Below, one piece after another: positions 55,851-64,000 of a stretch of 64,000 nucleotides of DNA. The position numbers were made by a program, and so were the translations under genes. The stretch is from contig NZ_CP109460.1 of NCBI RefSeq assembly GCF_036227565.1, positions 6,014,001-6,078,000 of the forward strand. Reading direction: 5' to 3'. The notes under the pieces are model-generated. The model was not told the origin of the DNA. It saw only the letters and a program-made list of their open reading frames with translations, and searched no databases. This DNA is from Streptomyces sp. NBC_01454. GTDB lineage: Bacteria; Actinomycetota; Actinomycetes; Streptomycetales; Streptomycetaceae. Each line of letters starts with the position of its first letter. Positions within the stretch are counted from its first letter, which is position 1.

Positions 55851-56765
55851 GTGACGAAGGAACTGACGGGACGGGTGGCGCTGGTCGCCGGGGCGACCCG
55901 GGGCGCGGGCCGGGCGATGGCGGTGGAGCTGGGCCGGGCCGGCGCCCTGGTGTACGTCACGGGGCGGACGACGCGGGAGCGGGTCAGCGAGGTCGGCCGG
56001 CCCACGGAGACCATCGAGGAGACCGCGGAGCTGGTCACCGAGGCGGGCGGCACCGGCATCGCCGTACCGGTCGACCATCTGGAACCGGAGCAGGTGGGGG
56101 CGCTGGTCGAGCGGATCGACCGTGCGCAGGGACGGCTGGATGTGCTGGTCAACAGCCTCTGGGGCGGCGACCGGCTGATCGAGTTCGGCACCCGGCTGTG
56201 GGACCTCGATCTGGCGGGCGGTCTGCGGATGCTCCGCCTGGGCATCGACTCCCACCTCATCACCAGCCATTACGCGCTGCCGCTGCTGATCCGGCGGCCC
56301 GGTGGGCTGGTTGTCGAGATCACCGACGGCACCGCCGACTTCAACCGCAGATACCGCGACAACCTCTGTTTCGACCTCGCCAAGAACGCCCCGCACCGCA
56401 TCGCCTTCGGCCTCGCCGCTGAGCTCGGGGAACACGGCGGTACCGCGGTCTCGCTGACCCCCGGATTCCTGCGGTCCGAGGAGATGCTGGACCACTTCGG
56501 GGTGACGGAGGAGACCTGGCGCGAGGCGGTGGCCGAGGACCCGCACTTCGCCATCGCCGAGTCGCCGGCCCTGATCGCCCGTGGGGTACGGGCGCTGGCC
56601 GCCGATCCGGACAGGGCGCGCTGGAGCGGCCGCTCGCTCTCCAGCGGCCAACTGGCGAAGGAGTACGGCTTCACCGACACCGACGGCTCCCGCCCCGACT
56701 GCTTCGGCTACTTCGAGGAGGTGGTCTTCGGCGGCCGGGACGCGCCCGCGGCCGACTACCGCTGA
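55851..56765 (+). CDS. SDR family oxidoreductase with altered active site
   Basis: A 304-aa short-chain dehydrogenase. Cofactor site GATRGAGRAMAVELG (TGxxxGxG type) and NSLWGGD (NNAG equivalent) are present. The catalytic YxxxK position reads CFDLAK, that is Phe instead of Tyr, and the Ser region reads EITDGT. It resembles the DHRS1-like group (LTPGFLRSEEMLDHFG). GTG 55851. The gene begins 119 bp after the foldback element and converges on the WYL regulator. Activity is doubtful unless a nearby Tyr (YRDN, 5 residues before) substitutes. Confidence 0.85.
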   Translation: MTKELTGRVALVAGATRGAGRAMAVELGRAGALVYVTGRTTRERVSEVGRPTETIEETAELVTEAGGTGIAVPVDHLEPEQVGALVERIDRAQGRLDVLVNSLWGGDRLIEFGTRLWDLDLAGGLRMLRLGIDSHLITSHYALPLLIRRPGGLVVEITDGTADFNRRYRDNLCFDLAKNAPHRIAFGLAAELGEHGGTAVSLTPGFLRSEEMLDHFGVTEETWREAVAEDPHFAIAESPALIARGVRALAADPDRARWSGRSLSSGQLAKEYGFTDTDGSRPDCFGYFEEVVFGGRDAPAADYR

Positions 56766-56800
56766 CGGCTGCCCGCGGCGCACGACGCACGGCCGCACGT

Positions 56801-57811
56801 CTACGCATATCCGGCGGCCATCCGGCGGGCGGCCGCCGCCATGCGTTCCCGCAGGTCAGCGGGCGCGAGCACCTCGCCTTCCGGGCCGAGCGCCAGCAGC
56901 TGGGCGTAGGCGACCTCGGGGGACTCCACGGCCAGGGTGACCGTCAGCCGGTCCTGTTCGTCGGGGCCGCCGGCCGCCTGGGCCCGGGCGATCGCCTCGC
57001 GGGCCGCGGCGCGTTCGGTGACGTACGGCAGCTGGCGCACACCGTGCGAGGAGAGCCGCAGCACCACCTCCGCCCGCAGGATCGAGCGGGCGAACTCCGC
57101 CGCCCGCCCGGCCCAGAACGCCGGCAGGTCGAAGGACGCGTCGCGGTCGAACCGGCCGTCACGGGCCCCGGCGGCCCCGGTGCCCTCCTCGGCCGCGACG
57201 GCCTCCACGGCGGTGAATCGGTCGACCCGGTAGACGCGGTGGCCCCCGTCGACGCGCGCCGCCAGATACCAGACCCCCGCCTTCAGCACCAGGCCGTACG
57301 GCTCCAACTCCCGTGTCACCTCGGTGTCCTTGCGGAGGTAGCGGGCGGTGATCCGGCGGTCGTCCCAGACCGCGTCGGCGATCGCGGGGAGCAGCTCCGG
57401 GGGCTCGGGATGCTGATACCAGCCGGGTGCGTCGAGGTGGAAGCGCTGGGCGGCGCCCGTCGCGGCGTCCCGCAGCTCGGGGAGCAGGGCGGCGGAGACC
57501 TTCAGCCGCGCGGCGGAGGCGGCGTCCCCGAGGCCCATCTCGCGCAGCGCCGTGGGCACTCCGGACAGGAACAGCGCCTCCGCCTCGCTGCGGCCGAGGC
57601 CGGTGAGGAGAGTGCGGTAGCCGCCTATGAGGCGGTAGCCGCCGGCCCGGCCGCGGTCCGCGTAGACCGGGATGCCGGCCTCGGAGAGGGAGAGCACGTC
57701 GCGGGCGACCGTGCGCTCGGACACCTCCAGCTCCTGCGCCAGCTCGGCGGCCGTCCTCGACGGCCGCGCCTGGAGCAGCAACACCATCTTGATCAGCCGG
57801 GCAGCACGCAT
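56801..57811 (-). CDS. YafY-type WYL-domain transcriptional regulator
   Basis: A 336-aa regulator. N-terminal HTH (AARLIKMVLLLQARPSRTAAELAQELEVSERTVARDVLSLSEAG), a WYL domain (about 140-220, ITARYLRK, LEPYGLVLKAGVWYLAARVDG, RVYRVDRF) and a C-terminal WCX extension. WYL domains bind nucleic acid or small ligands. ATG 57811. No operator was recognised. It converges on the SDR gene. Confidence 0.9.
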   Translation of the reverse strand: MRAARLIKMVLLLQARPSRTAAELAQELEVSERTVARDVLSLSEAGIPVYADRGRAGGYRLIGGYRTLLTGLGRSEAEALFLSGVPTALREMGLGDAASAARLKVSAALLPELRDAATGAAQRFHLDAPGWYQHPEPPELLPAIADAVWDDRRITARYLRKDTEVTRELEPYGLVLKAGVWYLAARVDGGHRVYRVDRFTAVEAVAAEEGTGAAGARDGRFDRDASFDLPAFWAGRAAEFARSILRAEVVLRLSSHGVRQLPYVTERAAAREAIARAQAAGGPDEQDRLTVTLAVESPEVAYAQLLALGPEGEVLAPADLRERMAAAARRMAAGYA

Positions 57812-57883
57812 GCCTTCATCATGCAGGGGACCACTGACAGCGGCCGGGTGGCGGTCGCCGGGCAGGCCGGGGCGAAAGAGCCC

Positions 57884-57917
57884 GCCCGGCCGCGGTCAGG
57901 GCTTTGACCGGCCGGGC
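57884..57917. terminator. Hairpin after aceE
   Basis: GCCCGGCCGCGGTCA pairs with TGACCGGCCGGGC (two unpaired bases in one arm). Two further G/C hairpins lie between here and the aceE stop (for example CCCGTGCGAAGGCC/GGCCTCCGCACGGG). Confidence 0.6.
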
Positions 57918-58024
57918 GGAGCGGGTTCCCGTGCGAAGGCCCCGGGCGCGGGAAGGTGGCCTCCGCACGGGAGTTCGGGGTGCCCGTGAGGGCGGGCGGA
58001 CCCGGGCCGGGCCCGCCCTTGGGT

Positions 58025-60697
58025 TCACAGCCCGTAGCGTTCCCGGGCTTCCTTGACGGCCTCCGGCTTGACCTCGCCACGGCGGGCGAGGGCGGCCAGC
58101 GCCTGGACGACCACTGACTGCGGGTCGACGCCGAAGTGCCGGCGGGCCGCCTCGCGGGTGTCGGACAGGCCGAAGCCGTCGGTGCCGATGGAGGTCCAGT
58201 CCTGCTCGACCCACGGCGCGATCTGGTCCGGAACCGCCCGCATCCAGTCGCTGACCGCGACGACCGGGCCGGGCGCACCGGCCAGCGCACGGGTGACGTA
58301 CGGGATCCGGTCCTCACCCTCCAGCCGGGCGGCGTCGCACTCCAGGGCGTCGCGGCGCAGCTCCGTCCAGGACGGCGCCGACCACACATCGGCCGCCACG
58401 CCCCAGTCCTCGGCCAGCAGCCGCTGTGCCTCCAGGGCCCAGTGGATGGCGGTACCGGACGCCAGCAGCTGCAGCTGCGGGCTGTCGGCCTCGGGCCGGG
58501 TGCCCTCCTGGAAGCGGTACAGGCCCTTGAGGATGCCCTCTTCGACGCCCTGGGGCATGGCCGGCTGGACCTTGGTCTCGTTGTAGACCGTCAGGTAGTA
58601 GAAGACGTCCTCGGCGTCGGGGCCGTACATCCGGCGCAGGCCCTCCTTGACGATGACGGCCACCTCGTAGGCGAAGGCCGGGTCGTAGGAGAGCGCCGCC
58701 GGGTTGGTGGAGGCGATGAGGTGGGAGTGGCCGTCGGCGTGCTGGAGGCCCTCGCCGGTCATCGTCGTCCGGCCGGCGGTGGCGCCGATGACGAAGCCGC
58801 GGCCCAACTGGTCGGCCAGCGCCCAGAACTGGTCGGCGGTGCGCTGCCAGCCGAACATCGAGTAGAAGATGTAGAAGGGGATCATCGGCTCGCCGTGCGT
58901 CGCGTAGGACGTCGCGGCGGCGGTGAAGTCGGCGAGCGAACCGGCCTCGGTGATGCCCTCGTTGAGGATCTGGCCGTCCTTGGCTTCCTTGTACCAGAGC
59001 AGCTGATCGCGGTCGACCGGGTCGTAGGTCGCGCCCCGGGGGGAGTAGAGGCCGGCCGTCGGGAAGAGCGACTCCATGCCGAAGGTGCGGGCCTCGTCGG
59101 GGACGATCGGCACCCAGCGCCTGCCGGTCTCCTTGTCCCGCATCAGGTCCTTGATCAGCCGGACGAACGCCATGGTGGTGGCGATCTCCTGGCTGCCGGA
59201 ACCCTTCTTCAGGGCGTCGAAGGCCCTGTCGGCGGGCATCGGCAGCGGCTTGGCGACGACCTTGCGGGCGGGCGCCGGGCCGTCGAGGGCGGCGCGCCGC
59301 TGTCGCAGATAGACCATCTCGGGGGAGTCCTCGGCCGGGCGCCAGTACGGCACCCGGTCGCCCTCCAGCGCGCTGTCCGGGATGGGGAGTTCCAGGACGT
59401 CCCGCATGGTGCGGAACTCCGCCATGGTCAGCTTCTTCATCTGGTGGTTGGCGTTACGGGACTCGAAGCCCGCGCCGAGGGTGTAGCCCTTGACGGTCTG
59501 CGCCAGGATGACGGTCGGCGCGCCCTTGTGCTCGACGGCGGCCCGGTAGGCGGCGTACACCTTGCGCGGCTCGTGGCCGGCCCGGGAGGTCTGGAACAGC
59601 TCCAGCAGCTTGGCGTCGGACAGGCCGGCGGCGAGCGCCCGCAGCGACTCGTTCGCGCCGAAGAAGTGCTCGCGCAGGTAGGCGGCGTCACGGGTGGCGT
59701 ACGTCTGGAACTGCGCGTCGGGGGTCTCGCCGAGGCGGCGGATCAGGGCGCCGTCGGTGTCGAGCGCGAAGACCTCGTCCCAGGCCCGGCCCCACAGCGA
59801 CTTGACGACGTTCCAGCCCGCGGCGCGGAACTGGGCCTCCAGCTCCTGCACGATCTTGAAGTTGGGGCGGACCGGGCCGTCGAGGCGCTGGAGGTTGCAG
59901 TTGATGACGAAGGTCAGGTTGTCCAGGCCCTCGCGGCCGGCCAGCGCCAGGGCGGCGGTCGACTCGGGCTCGTCCATCTCGCCGTCGCCCAGGAACGCCC
60001 AGACGTGGGAGTTGCTGGTGTCCTTGATGCCGCGGTGCTCCAGGTAGCGGTTGAAGCGCGCCTGGTAGATGGCGGAGAGCGGGCCCAGCCCCATGGAGAC
60101 GGTGGGGAACTCCCACAGCCACGGCAGCCGCCGGGGGTGCGGGTAGGAGGGCAGGCCCTCGCCGCCGGCCTCCTGGCGGAAGTGGTCGAGGTGGTCCTCG
60201 GTGAGGCGGCCTTCGAGGAAGGCGCGGGCGTAGATGCCGGGGGAGGCGTGGCCCTGGAGGTAGAGCTGGTCGCCGCTGCCGTCGCCCTCCTTGCCGCGGA
60301 AGAAGTGCTGGAAGCCGGTCTCGTAGAGCCAGGCGGCCGAGGCGAAGGTGGCGATGTGGCCGCCGAGGCCCAGCGCGGAGCCGCGGGTGACCATCGCGGC
60401 GGCGTTCCAGCGGTTCCACGCGGTGATCCGGGCCTCCAGCGCCTCGTCACCCGGGAAGTCGGGCTCGGCGGAGGTCGGGATGGTGTTGACGTGGTCCGTC
60501 TCCAGCAGGGACGGCAGGGCGGTGCCCTCGGTGCGCGCGGTGTGCTCCAGGGCACGGCGCATCAGGTAGGCGGCACGATGCGGTCCTGCTGCCTCGGTGA
60601 CGGCGTCGAGCGACTCGCGCCATTCGGCCGTCTCCTCGGGATCACGGTCCGGGATCTGGTCGAGCTGGCTGTACGGCAGGCGCACGGGATCGGGCAT
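58025..60697 (-). CDS. aceE: Pyruvate dehydrogenase E1 component (homodimeric)
   Basis: An 890-aa thiamine-diphosphate enzyme that decarboxylates pyruvate and acetylates the E2 lipoyl group. The ThDP motif GDGEMDEPES...NCN is at about residues 222-252, and LSAIYQARFNRYLEHRG, QTVKGYTLG, TYDPVDRDQLLWYKE, GMESLFPTAG and TAGRTTMTGEGLQHADGHSH mark the transketolase-like and C-terminal domains. ATG 60697 (MPDPVRLPYSQ) after AAGGGG. The upstream open frame is non-coding. A promoter with a palindromic operator lies 139 bp upstream. Confidence 0.97.
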   Translation of the reverse strand: MPDPVRLPYSQLDQIPDRDPEETAEWRESLDAVTEAAGPHRAAYLMRRALEHTARTEGTALPSLLETDHVNTIPTSAEPDFPGDEALEARITAWNRWNAAAMVTRGSALGLGGHIATFASAAWLYETGFQHFFRGKEGDGSGDQLYLQGHASPGIYARAFLEGRLTEDHLDHFRQEAGGEGLPSYPHPRRLPWLWEFPTVSMGLGPLSAIYQARFNRYLEHRGIKDTSNSHVWAFLGDGEMDEPESTAALALAGREGLDNLTFVINCNLQRLDGPVRPNFKIVQELEAQFRAAGWNVVKSLWGRAWDEVFALDTDGALIRRLGETPDAQFQTYATRDAAYLREHFFGANESLRALAAGLSDAKLLELFQTSRAGHEPRKVYAAYRAAVEHKGAPTVILAQTVKGYTLGAGFESRNANHQMKKLTMAEFRTMRDVLELPIPDSALEGDRVPYWRPAEDSPEMVYLRQRRAALDGPAPARKVVAKPLPMPADRAFDALKKGSGSQEIATTMAFVRLIKDLMRDKETGRRWVPIVPDEARTFGMESLFPTAGLYSPRGATYDPVDRDQLLWYKEAKDGQILNEGITEAGSLADFTAAATSYATHGEPMIPFYIFYSMFGWQRTADQFWALADQLGRGFVIGATAGRTTMTGEGLQHADGHSHLIASTNPAALSYDPAFAYEVAVIVKEGLRRMYGPDAEDVFYYLTVYNETKVQPAMPQGVEEGILKGLYRFQEGTRPEADSPQLQLLASGTAIHWALEAQRLLAEDWGVAADVWSAPSWTELRRDALECDAARLEGEDRIPYVTRALAGAPGPVVAVSDWMRAVPDQIAPWVEQDWTSIGTDGFGLSDTREAARRHFGVDPQSVVVQALAALARRGEVKPEAVKEARERYGL

Positions 60698-60835
60698 GGG
60701 TGGCCCCTTTCCGGACGGGAGGGAAGCTCGGGGTGTCGTCGTGGCCGGGTCCGCGGTCCACAGGGCAGGACGGCGGACCCTCGACGACACCCCTACGAGT
60801 TCGGCAGGCAGGTGGGTTGTCGCGCCCCGACGGAG

Positions 60836-60865
60836 ACGATACGCCCCTGATCGATGATCGATCAA
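60836..60865 (-). promoter_or_regulatory. Predicted aceE promoter with palindromic operator
   Basis: On the minus strand, TTGATC and TATCGT are 18 bp apart. The perfect palindrome TGATCGAT-G-ATCGATCA (60848-60864) overlaps the -35 and spacer. It is a plausible site for the adjacent FadR-type GntR regulator. Confidence 0.55.
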
Positions 60866-60988
60866 CGGTCCCCGGAGGAATCACCGCAGGTCGGCACGGG
60901 GTGCCGCGAGTTTGGGCACCGCGTGCCAGCCGAAAGGGGGCCGGTCACCCTGTCCGGGAGAGGGCCGCCCGCCCCCTCCCGGACGCCC

Positions 60989-61612
60989 TCAGACCCGGGG
61001 TGCGCAGCTCAGCACGTGCGACTTGAGCAGGGCGCCGATCTTCGGGTCGCGCCGCCGGAAGGCGTCCACGATCTCCTGGTGGTCCTGGGCGTGCGCACGC
61101 GGCTCCGGGCTGAACCAGCGGATCGACAGCGTCGTCCAGACCTCGATGCCCAGCGACTCCCAGGTGTGCAGCAGTACGGCGTTCCCGGCCGCCTGCACGA
61201 TCTCCCGGTGGAAGGCCACGGTGTGCCGCACCTGCGCCTCGCCGTCACCGGCCAGGTCCGCCGCGCGCAGCGCCGTCACCTCCCGCTCCAGCGCCGCGGT
61301 GTCCTCGGCCAGCCGCCCGGCGGCCAGTTCGGCGGCCACCTGCTCCAGCCCGGCCCGCACCGGATAGCTCTCCTTGAGGTCGTCCGCGGTCAGATTCCGC
61401 ACCCGGACGCCCTTGTTCGGCGCCGACTCGATCAGCTGGAGCGACTCCAGCTCGCGCAGCGCCTCCCGTACGGGCGTCTGGCTGACCTCCAGCTCCACCG
61501 CGATCCGCCGCTCGACGATCCGCTCGCCCGGCTGCCAGCGGCCGCTGACGATCCCCTCGAGGATGTGCTCGCGGATCTGCTCGCGCAGCGAATGGACGAC
61601 GGGCGGGGTCAT
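60989..61612 (-). CDS. GntR family (FadR/FCD) regulator
   Basis: A 207-aa regulator. N-terminal winged helix (IREHILEGIVSGRWQPGERIVERRIAVELEVSQTPVREALRELESL) and helical FCD domain with metal-ligand positions (REIVQAAGN, AHAQDHQEIVDAFRRRD). It lies between aceE and the E2 gene on the same strand, as in related genomes (recalled as SCO2182-like). ATG 61612. Likely controls pyruvate dehydrogenase expression. Confidence 0.92.
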   Translation of the reverse strand: MTPPVVHSLREQIREHILEGIVSGRWQPGERIVERRIAVELEVSQTPVREALRELESLQLIESAPNKGVRVRNLTADDLKESYPVRAGLEQVAAELAAGRLAEDTAALEREVTALRAADLAGDGEAQVRHTVAFHREIVQAAGNAVLLHTWESLGIEVWTTLSIRWFSPEPRAHAQDHQEIVDAFRRRDPKIGALLKSHVLSCAPRV

Positions 61613-61670
61613 GAGGTGCTCCTTCAGAGCGGGGGGTGGCAGGGGCCATTATCCGGGACGCGAGCGCGCA

Positions 61671-61724
61671 AAGGGGCCGGCCCCGGTTCGTACGAGACGC
61701 TGTACGAACCGGGGCCGGCCCCTT
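61671..61724. terminator. Strong terminator after the E2 gene
   Basis: Perfect 23-bp arms (AAGGGGCCGGCCCCGGTTCG plus TAC, and its complement) with an 8-nt loop, 27 bp past the E2 stop. The arms end AA/TT, giving a partial U-run. Confidence 0.85.
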
Positions 61725-61750
61725 GCACACCTACGGGCTGACTACCGGGC

Positions 61751-63505
61751 TCAGAGACCGATCTCGGTCTCGAACTCGGCGGCCTCCAGGATCTGCTTGA
61801 CCGTGGTCAGGTAGCGGGCGGCGTCCGCGCCGTCCACCAGACGGTGGTCGTAGGAGAGCGCCAGGTAGGTCATGTCGCGCACCGCGATGGTCTCGCCGAG
61901 GTCCGGGTGGTTGATGACCACCGGGCGCTTGACGGTGGCACCGATGCCCAGGATGCCGACCTGGTTCGGGGGCACGATGACGGTGTCGAACAGGGCGCCG
62001 CGCGAACCGGTGTTGCTGATGGTGAAGGTCGCACCGGACAGCTCGTCCGGCGTGATCTTGTTCGCGCGGACCTTGCCCGCCAGGTCCGCCGTCTTGCGGG
62101 CGATACCGGCGATGTTGAGGTCACCGGCGTCCTTGATGACCGGGGTCATCAGGCCCTTCTCCGCGTCCACCGCGATACCGACGTTCTCGGTGTCGAAGTA
62201 GGTGATGGTGCCCTCGTCCTCGTTGATCCGGGCGTTGACGACCGGGTGGGCCTTCAGCGCCTGGACAGCGGCCTTGACGAAGAACGGCATCGGGGAGAGC
62301 TTGACGCCCTCACGCTGCGCGAAGGCGTCCTTGGCCTGGTTGCGCATCCGCATGATCTTGGTGATGTCCACCTCGACCACGGTGGTCAGCTGCGCCTGGC
62401 CGTGCAGGGCCTTCATCATGTTGTCGCCGATGACCTTGCGCATCCGCGGCATCTTGACGGTCTGACCGCGCAGCGGGGACGCCTCGATGGCCGGGCCCGT
62501 CGACTTGGCAGCCGCGGCCGCCGGCGCAGCCGGAGCGGCGGCCTTGGCGGCCTCCGCGGCGGCGATGACGTCCTGCTTGCGGACGCGGCCACCGACACCG
62601 GTGCCCTTGACCGTGGCCAGGTCGACGCCGTTCTCCGCGGCGAGCTTGCGCACCAGCGGGGTGACGTACGCGCCCTCGCCGGCGGCCGGAGCCGGGACGA
62701 CGGGAGCGGCGGCGGGCGCCGGGGCAGCGGCGGCCGGAGCCGGAGCAGCAGTGGCCGGAGCCGGCGCGGGGGCCGGAGCCGGAGCCGGAGCCGGCGCGGC
62801 GGCGGGCGCCGGGGCGGCAGCGGCCGGAGCCGGAGCCGGGGCGGGCTCCGGAGCGGCGGCGGGGGCCGGGGCAGCAGCGGCCGGGGCGGCAGCTGTCTGG
62901 CCGGCCGCACCGATCACGGCGAGCTTGGCGCCGACCTCGGCGGTCTCGTCCTCACCGACGACGATCTCCAGCAGGGTGCCGGAGGCCGGCGCCGGGATCT
63001 CGGTGTCGACCTTGTCGGTGGAGACCTCCAGCAGCGGCTCGTCGGCCTGGACCTCCTCGCCGACCTCCTTCAGCCAGCGGGTGACGGTGCCCTCGGTGAC
63101 GCTCTCGCCGAGCGCGGGGAGGACGACGTCCGTGCCCTCGGCGCCACCCGTGGGGGCGGCGGCGGGGGCGGGGGCCTCGGCAGCCGGAGCCGCGGAGGGC
63201 TCGGGCTGCGGCTCGGCCGCGGGGGCCTCGGCAGCGGCCGGGGCCGGGGCAGCGGCAGGCGCGCCGGTGCCGTCGTCGATGACGGCCAGCTCGGCGCCGA
63301 CCTCCACGGTCTCGTCCTCGGCCACCTTGATGGCGGACAGGACACCGGCGGCCGGGGCCGGGATCTCGGTGTCGACCTTGTCGGTCGACACCTCGAGCAA
63401 CGGCTCGTCGGCCTCGACGCGCTCACCCTCGGCCTTGAGCCAGCGGGTGACGGTGCCCTCGGTGACGCTCTCGCCGAGCGCCGGCAGGGTTACAGAAACC
63501 GCCAT
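61751..63505 (-). CDS. sucB: 2-oxoacid dehydrogenase E2, dihydrolipoamide acyltransferase
   Basis: A 584-aa E2 core. Two lipoyl domains (Lys43 in [12 protein letters not shown], and its repeat about residue 168), long Ala/Pro linkers (the longest about 205-275, almost pure Ala-Pro), the peripheral subunit-binding domain ([27 protein letters not shown]) and a catalytic domain with SYDHRLVDG near residue 555. In actinobacteria this E2 is shared by the pyruvate and 2-oxoglutarate complexes; the gene name is by position. It is downstream of lpd, with 56 bp between. ATG 63505. Confidence 0.95.
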   Translation of the reverse strand: MAVSVTLPALGESVTEGTVTRWLKAEGERVEADEPLLEVSTDKVDTEIPAPAAGVLSAIKVAEDETVEVGAELAVIDDGTGAPAAAPAPAAAEAPAAEPQPEPSAAPAAEAPAPAAAPTGGAEGTDVVLPALGESVTEGTVTRWLKEVGEEVQADEPLLEVSTDKVDTEIPAPASGTLLEIVVGEDETAEVGAKLAVIGAAGQTAAAPAAAAPAPAAAPEPAPAPAPAAAAPAPAAAPAPAPAPAPAPAPATAAPAPAAAAPAPAAAPVVPAPAAGEGAYVTPLVRKLAAENGVDLATVKGTGVGGRVRKQDVIAAAEAAKAAAPAAPAAAAAKSTGPAIEASPLRGQTVKMPRMRKVIGDNMMKALHGQAQLTTVVEVDITKIMRMRNQAKDAFAQREGVKLSPMPFFVKAAVQALKAHPVVNARINEDEGTITYFDTENVGIAVDAEKGLMTPVIKDAGDLNIAGIARKTADLAGKVRANKITPDELSGATFTISNTGSRGALFDTVIVPPNQVGILGIGATVKRPVVINHPDLGETIAVRDMTYLALSYDHRLVDGADAARYLTTVKQILEAAEFETEIGL

Positions 63506-63561
63506 GGTTTCAGTTGCTCCTTACAAATGTGGTGCGGATGTGGTCGCGCCCGGGACTGGGG

Positions 63562-64000
63562 TCAGTCGTGGGAGTGGAGAGGCTTGCCGGCCAGGGCCAG
63601 GTGGGCCTCGCCGAGGGCCTCGTTCTGCGTCGGGTGCGCGTGCACGAGCTGCGCAACCTCGGCCGGCAGGGCCTCCCAGTTGTAGACCAGCTGGGCCTCA
63701 CCGACCTGCTCGCCCATACGGTCACCGACCATGTGGACGCCGACCACGGCACCGTCCTTGACCTGGACGAGCTTGATCTCGCCCGTGGTCTTGAGGATCT
63801 TGCTCTTGCCGTTGCCCGCGAGGTTGTACTTGAGAGCGACGACCTTGTCGGCGCCGTACAGCTCCTTGGCCTTGGCCTCGGTGATACCCACCGACGCGAC
63901 CTCGGGGTGGCAGTACGTGACGCGCGGCACGCCGTCGTAGTCGATCGGCACGGTCTTCTGACCGGCCAGCCGCTCCGCCACCAGCATGCCCTCGGCGAAG
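63562..64000 (-). CDS. lpdA: Dihydrolipoamide dehydrogenase, C-terminal part
   Basis: Partial: the frame is open to the window edge (FAEGMLVAERLAG). Encodes the NAD/dimerisation end of E3: VPRVTYCHPEVASVG, MVGDRMGEQVGEAQLVYNW and the catalytic HAHPTQNEALGE. E3 reoxidises dihydrolipoamide in the E2 complex. The N-terminal FAD domain lies outside the window. Confidence 0.95.
   Translation of the reverse strand, partial: FAEGMLVAERLAGQKTVPIDYDGVPRVTYCHPEVASVGITEAKAKELYGADKVVALKYNLAGNGKSKILKTTGEIKLVQVKDGAVVGVHMVGDRMGEQVGEAQLVYNWEALPAEVAQLVHAHPTQNEALGEAHLALAGKPLHSHD

Noticed and set aside
53900..56263. 787-aa transposase with long N-terminal extension
   Set aside because: The extension crosses the IS inverted repeat, the foldback element and the SDR gene in antisense; ATG 55480 gives the normal length.
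58136..60850. 904-codon frame opposite aceE
   Set aside because: Shadow of aceE, which has complete ThDP motifs; no domain seen in the antisense product.
62487..63761. Ala/Gly-rich plus-strand frame opposite the E2 gene
   Set aside because: Mirror of the Ala-Pro linkers; repeats come from GCC/GGC-rich low complexity.

Overview
The window is high-GC DNA with strong G/C preference at third codon positions. It carries Streptomyces hallmarks (WhiB-like protein, DUF397, GlnR-type boxes, GTG starts with GTGA overlaps, both glutamine synthetases). From memory, the order lpd - E2 - gntR - aceE ... lipB - lipA ... glnA ... glnII matches the chromosome core around SCO2180-SCO2210 of S. coelicolor, so this is most likely a Streptomyces chromosome segment. 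There is no rRNA, tRNA or CRISPR that I can recognise.

Layout. 1-9 kb: 3' part of a pullulanase gene, GNAT and TetR genes, a large membrane protein with a sigma-like N-terminus, DUF397, and a Tat-exported GH89 glycosidase. 9-17 kb: an OlsB/OlsA-like acyltransferase pair with DedA, a winged-helix regulator, a rhomboid-like/DUF6891 pair, glnII with a GlnR box, and an oxidoreductase. 17-28 kb: padR-fadH with a palindromic operator, a 2OG-Fe(II) oxygenase next to a carnitine acyltransferase-like gene, fpg, a WhiB-like module that runs into an ECF sigma factor through an apparent frameshift, and a MerR/hydrolase divergon.

28.4-41.1 kb is an accessory island. It is bounded by a 25-bp near-repeat of the glnA 3' end, and a stranded terminator lies just outside it. 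It holds a degenerate IS5 transposase, a relaxase-like remnant, a five-gene glycosyltransferase/kinase operon (one gene frameshifted), an XRE regulator coupled to a peptide deformylase, and the most striking locus: a small alpha-helical protein coupled to a 1259-aa NB-ARC/TPR (NLR-type) protein. Those two share a short GLNAPGA...GAI motif, suggesting a Bell-effector/amyloid-motif NLR immune or cell-death system.

41-51.7 kb returns to core: glnA with a GlnR box, RDD and DUF4191 proteins, lipA/lipB and housekeeping oxidoreductases. 51.7-55.7 kb: a paralogue of the sigma-like membrane protein, with an intact IS1182-type element inserted exactly at its CTAG stop codon and abutting a foldback (MITE-like) repeat. 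55.8-64 kb: an SDR, a WYL regulator, and the 2-oxoacid dehydrogenase block (aceE, GntR regulator, E2, start of lpd).

Functional links: glnII and glnA share a four-block GlnR operator; lipB/lipA make the lipoyl cofactor attached to the E2 at 61.8-63.5 kb; a palindrome over the aceE promoter is a candidate site for the adjacent GntR protein.
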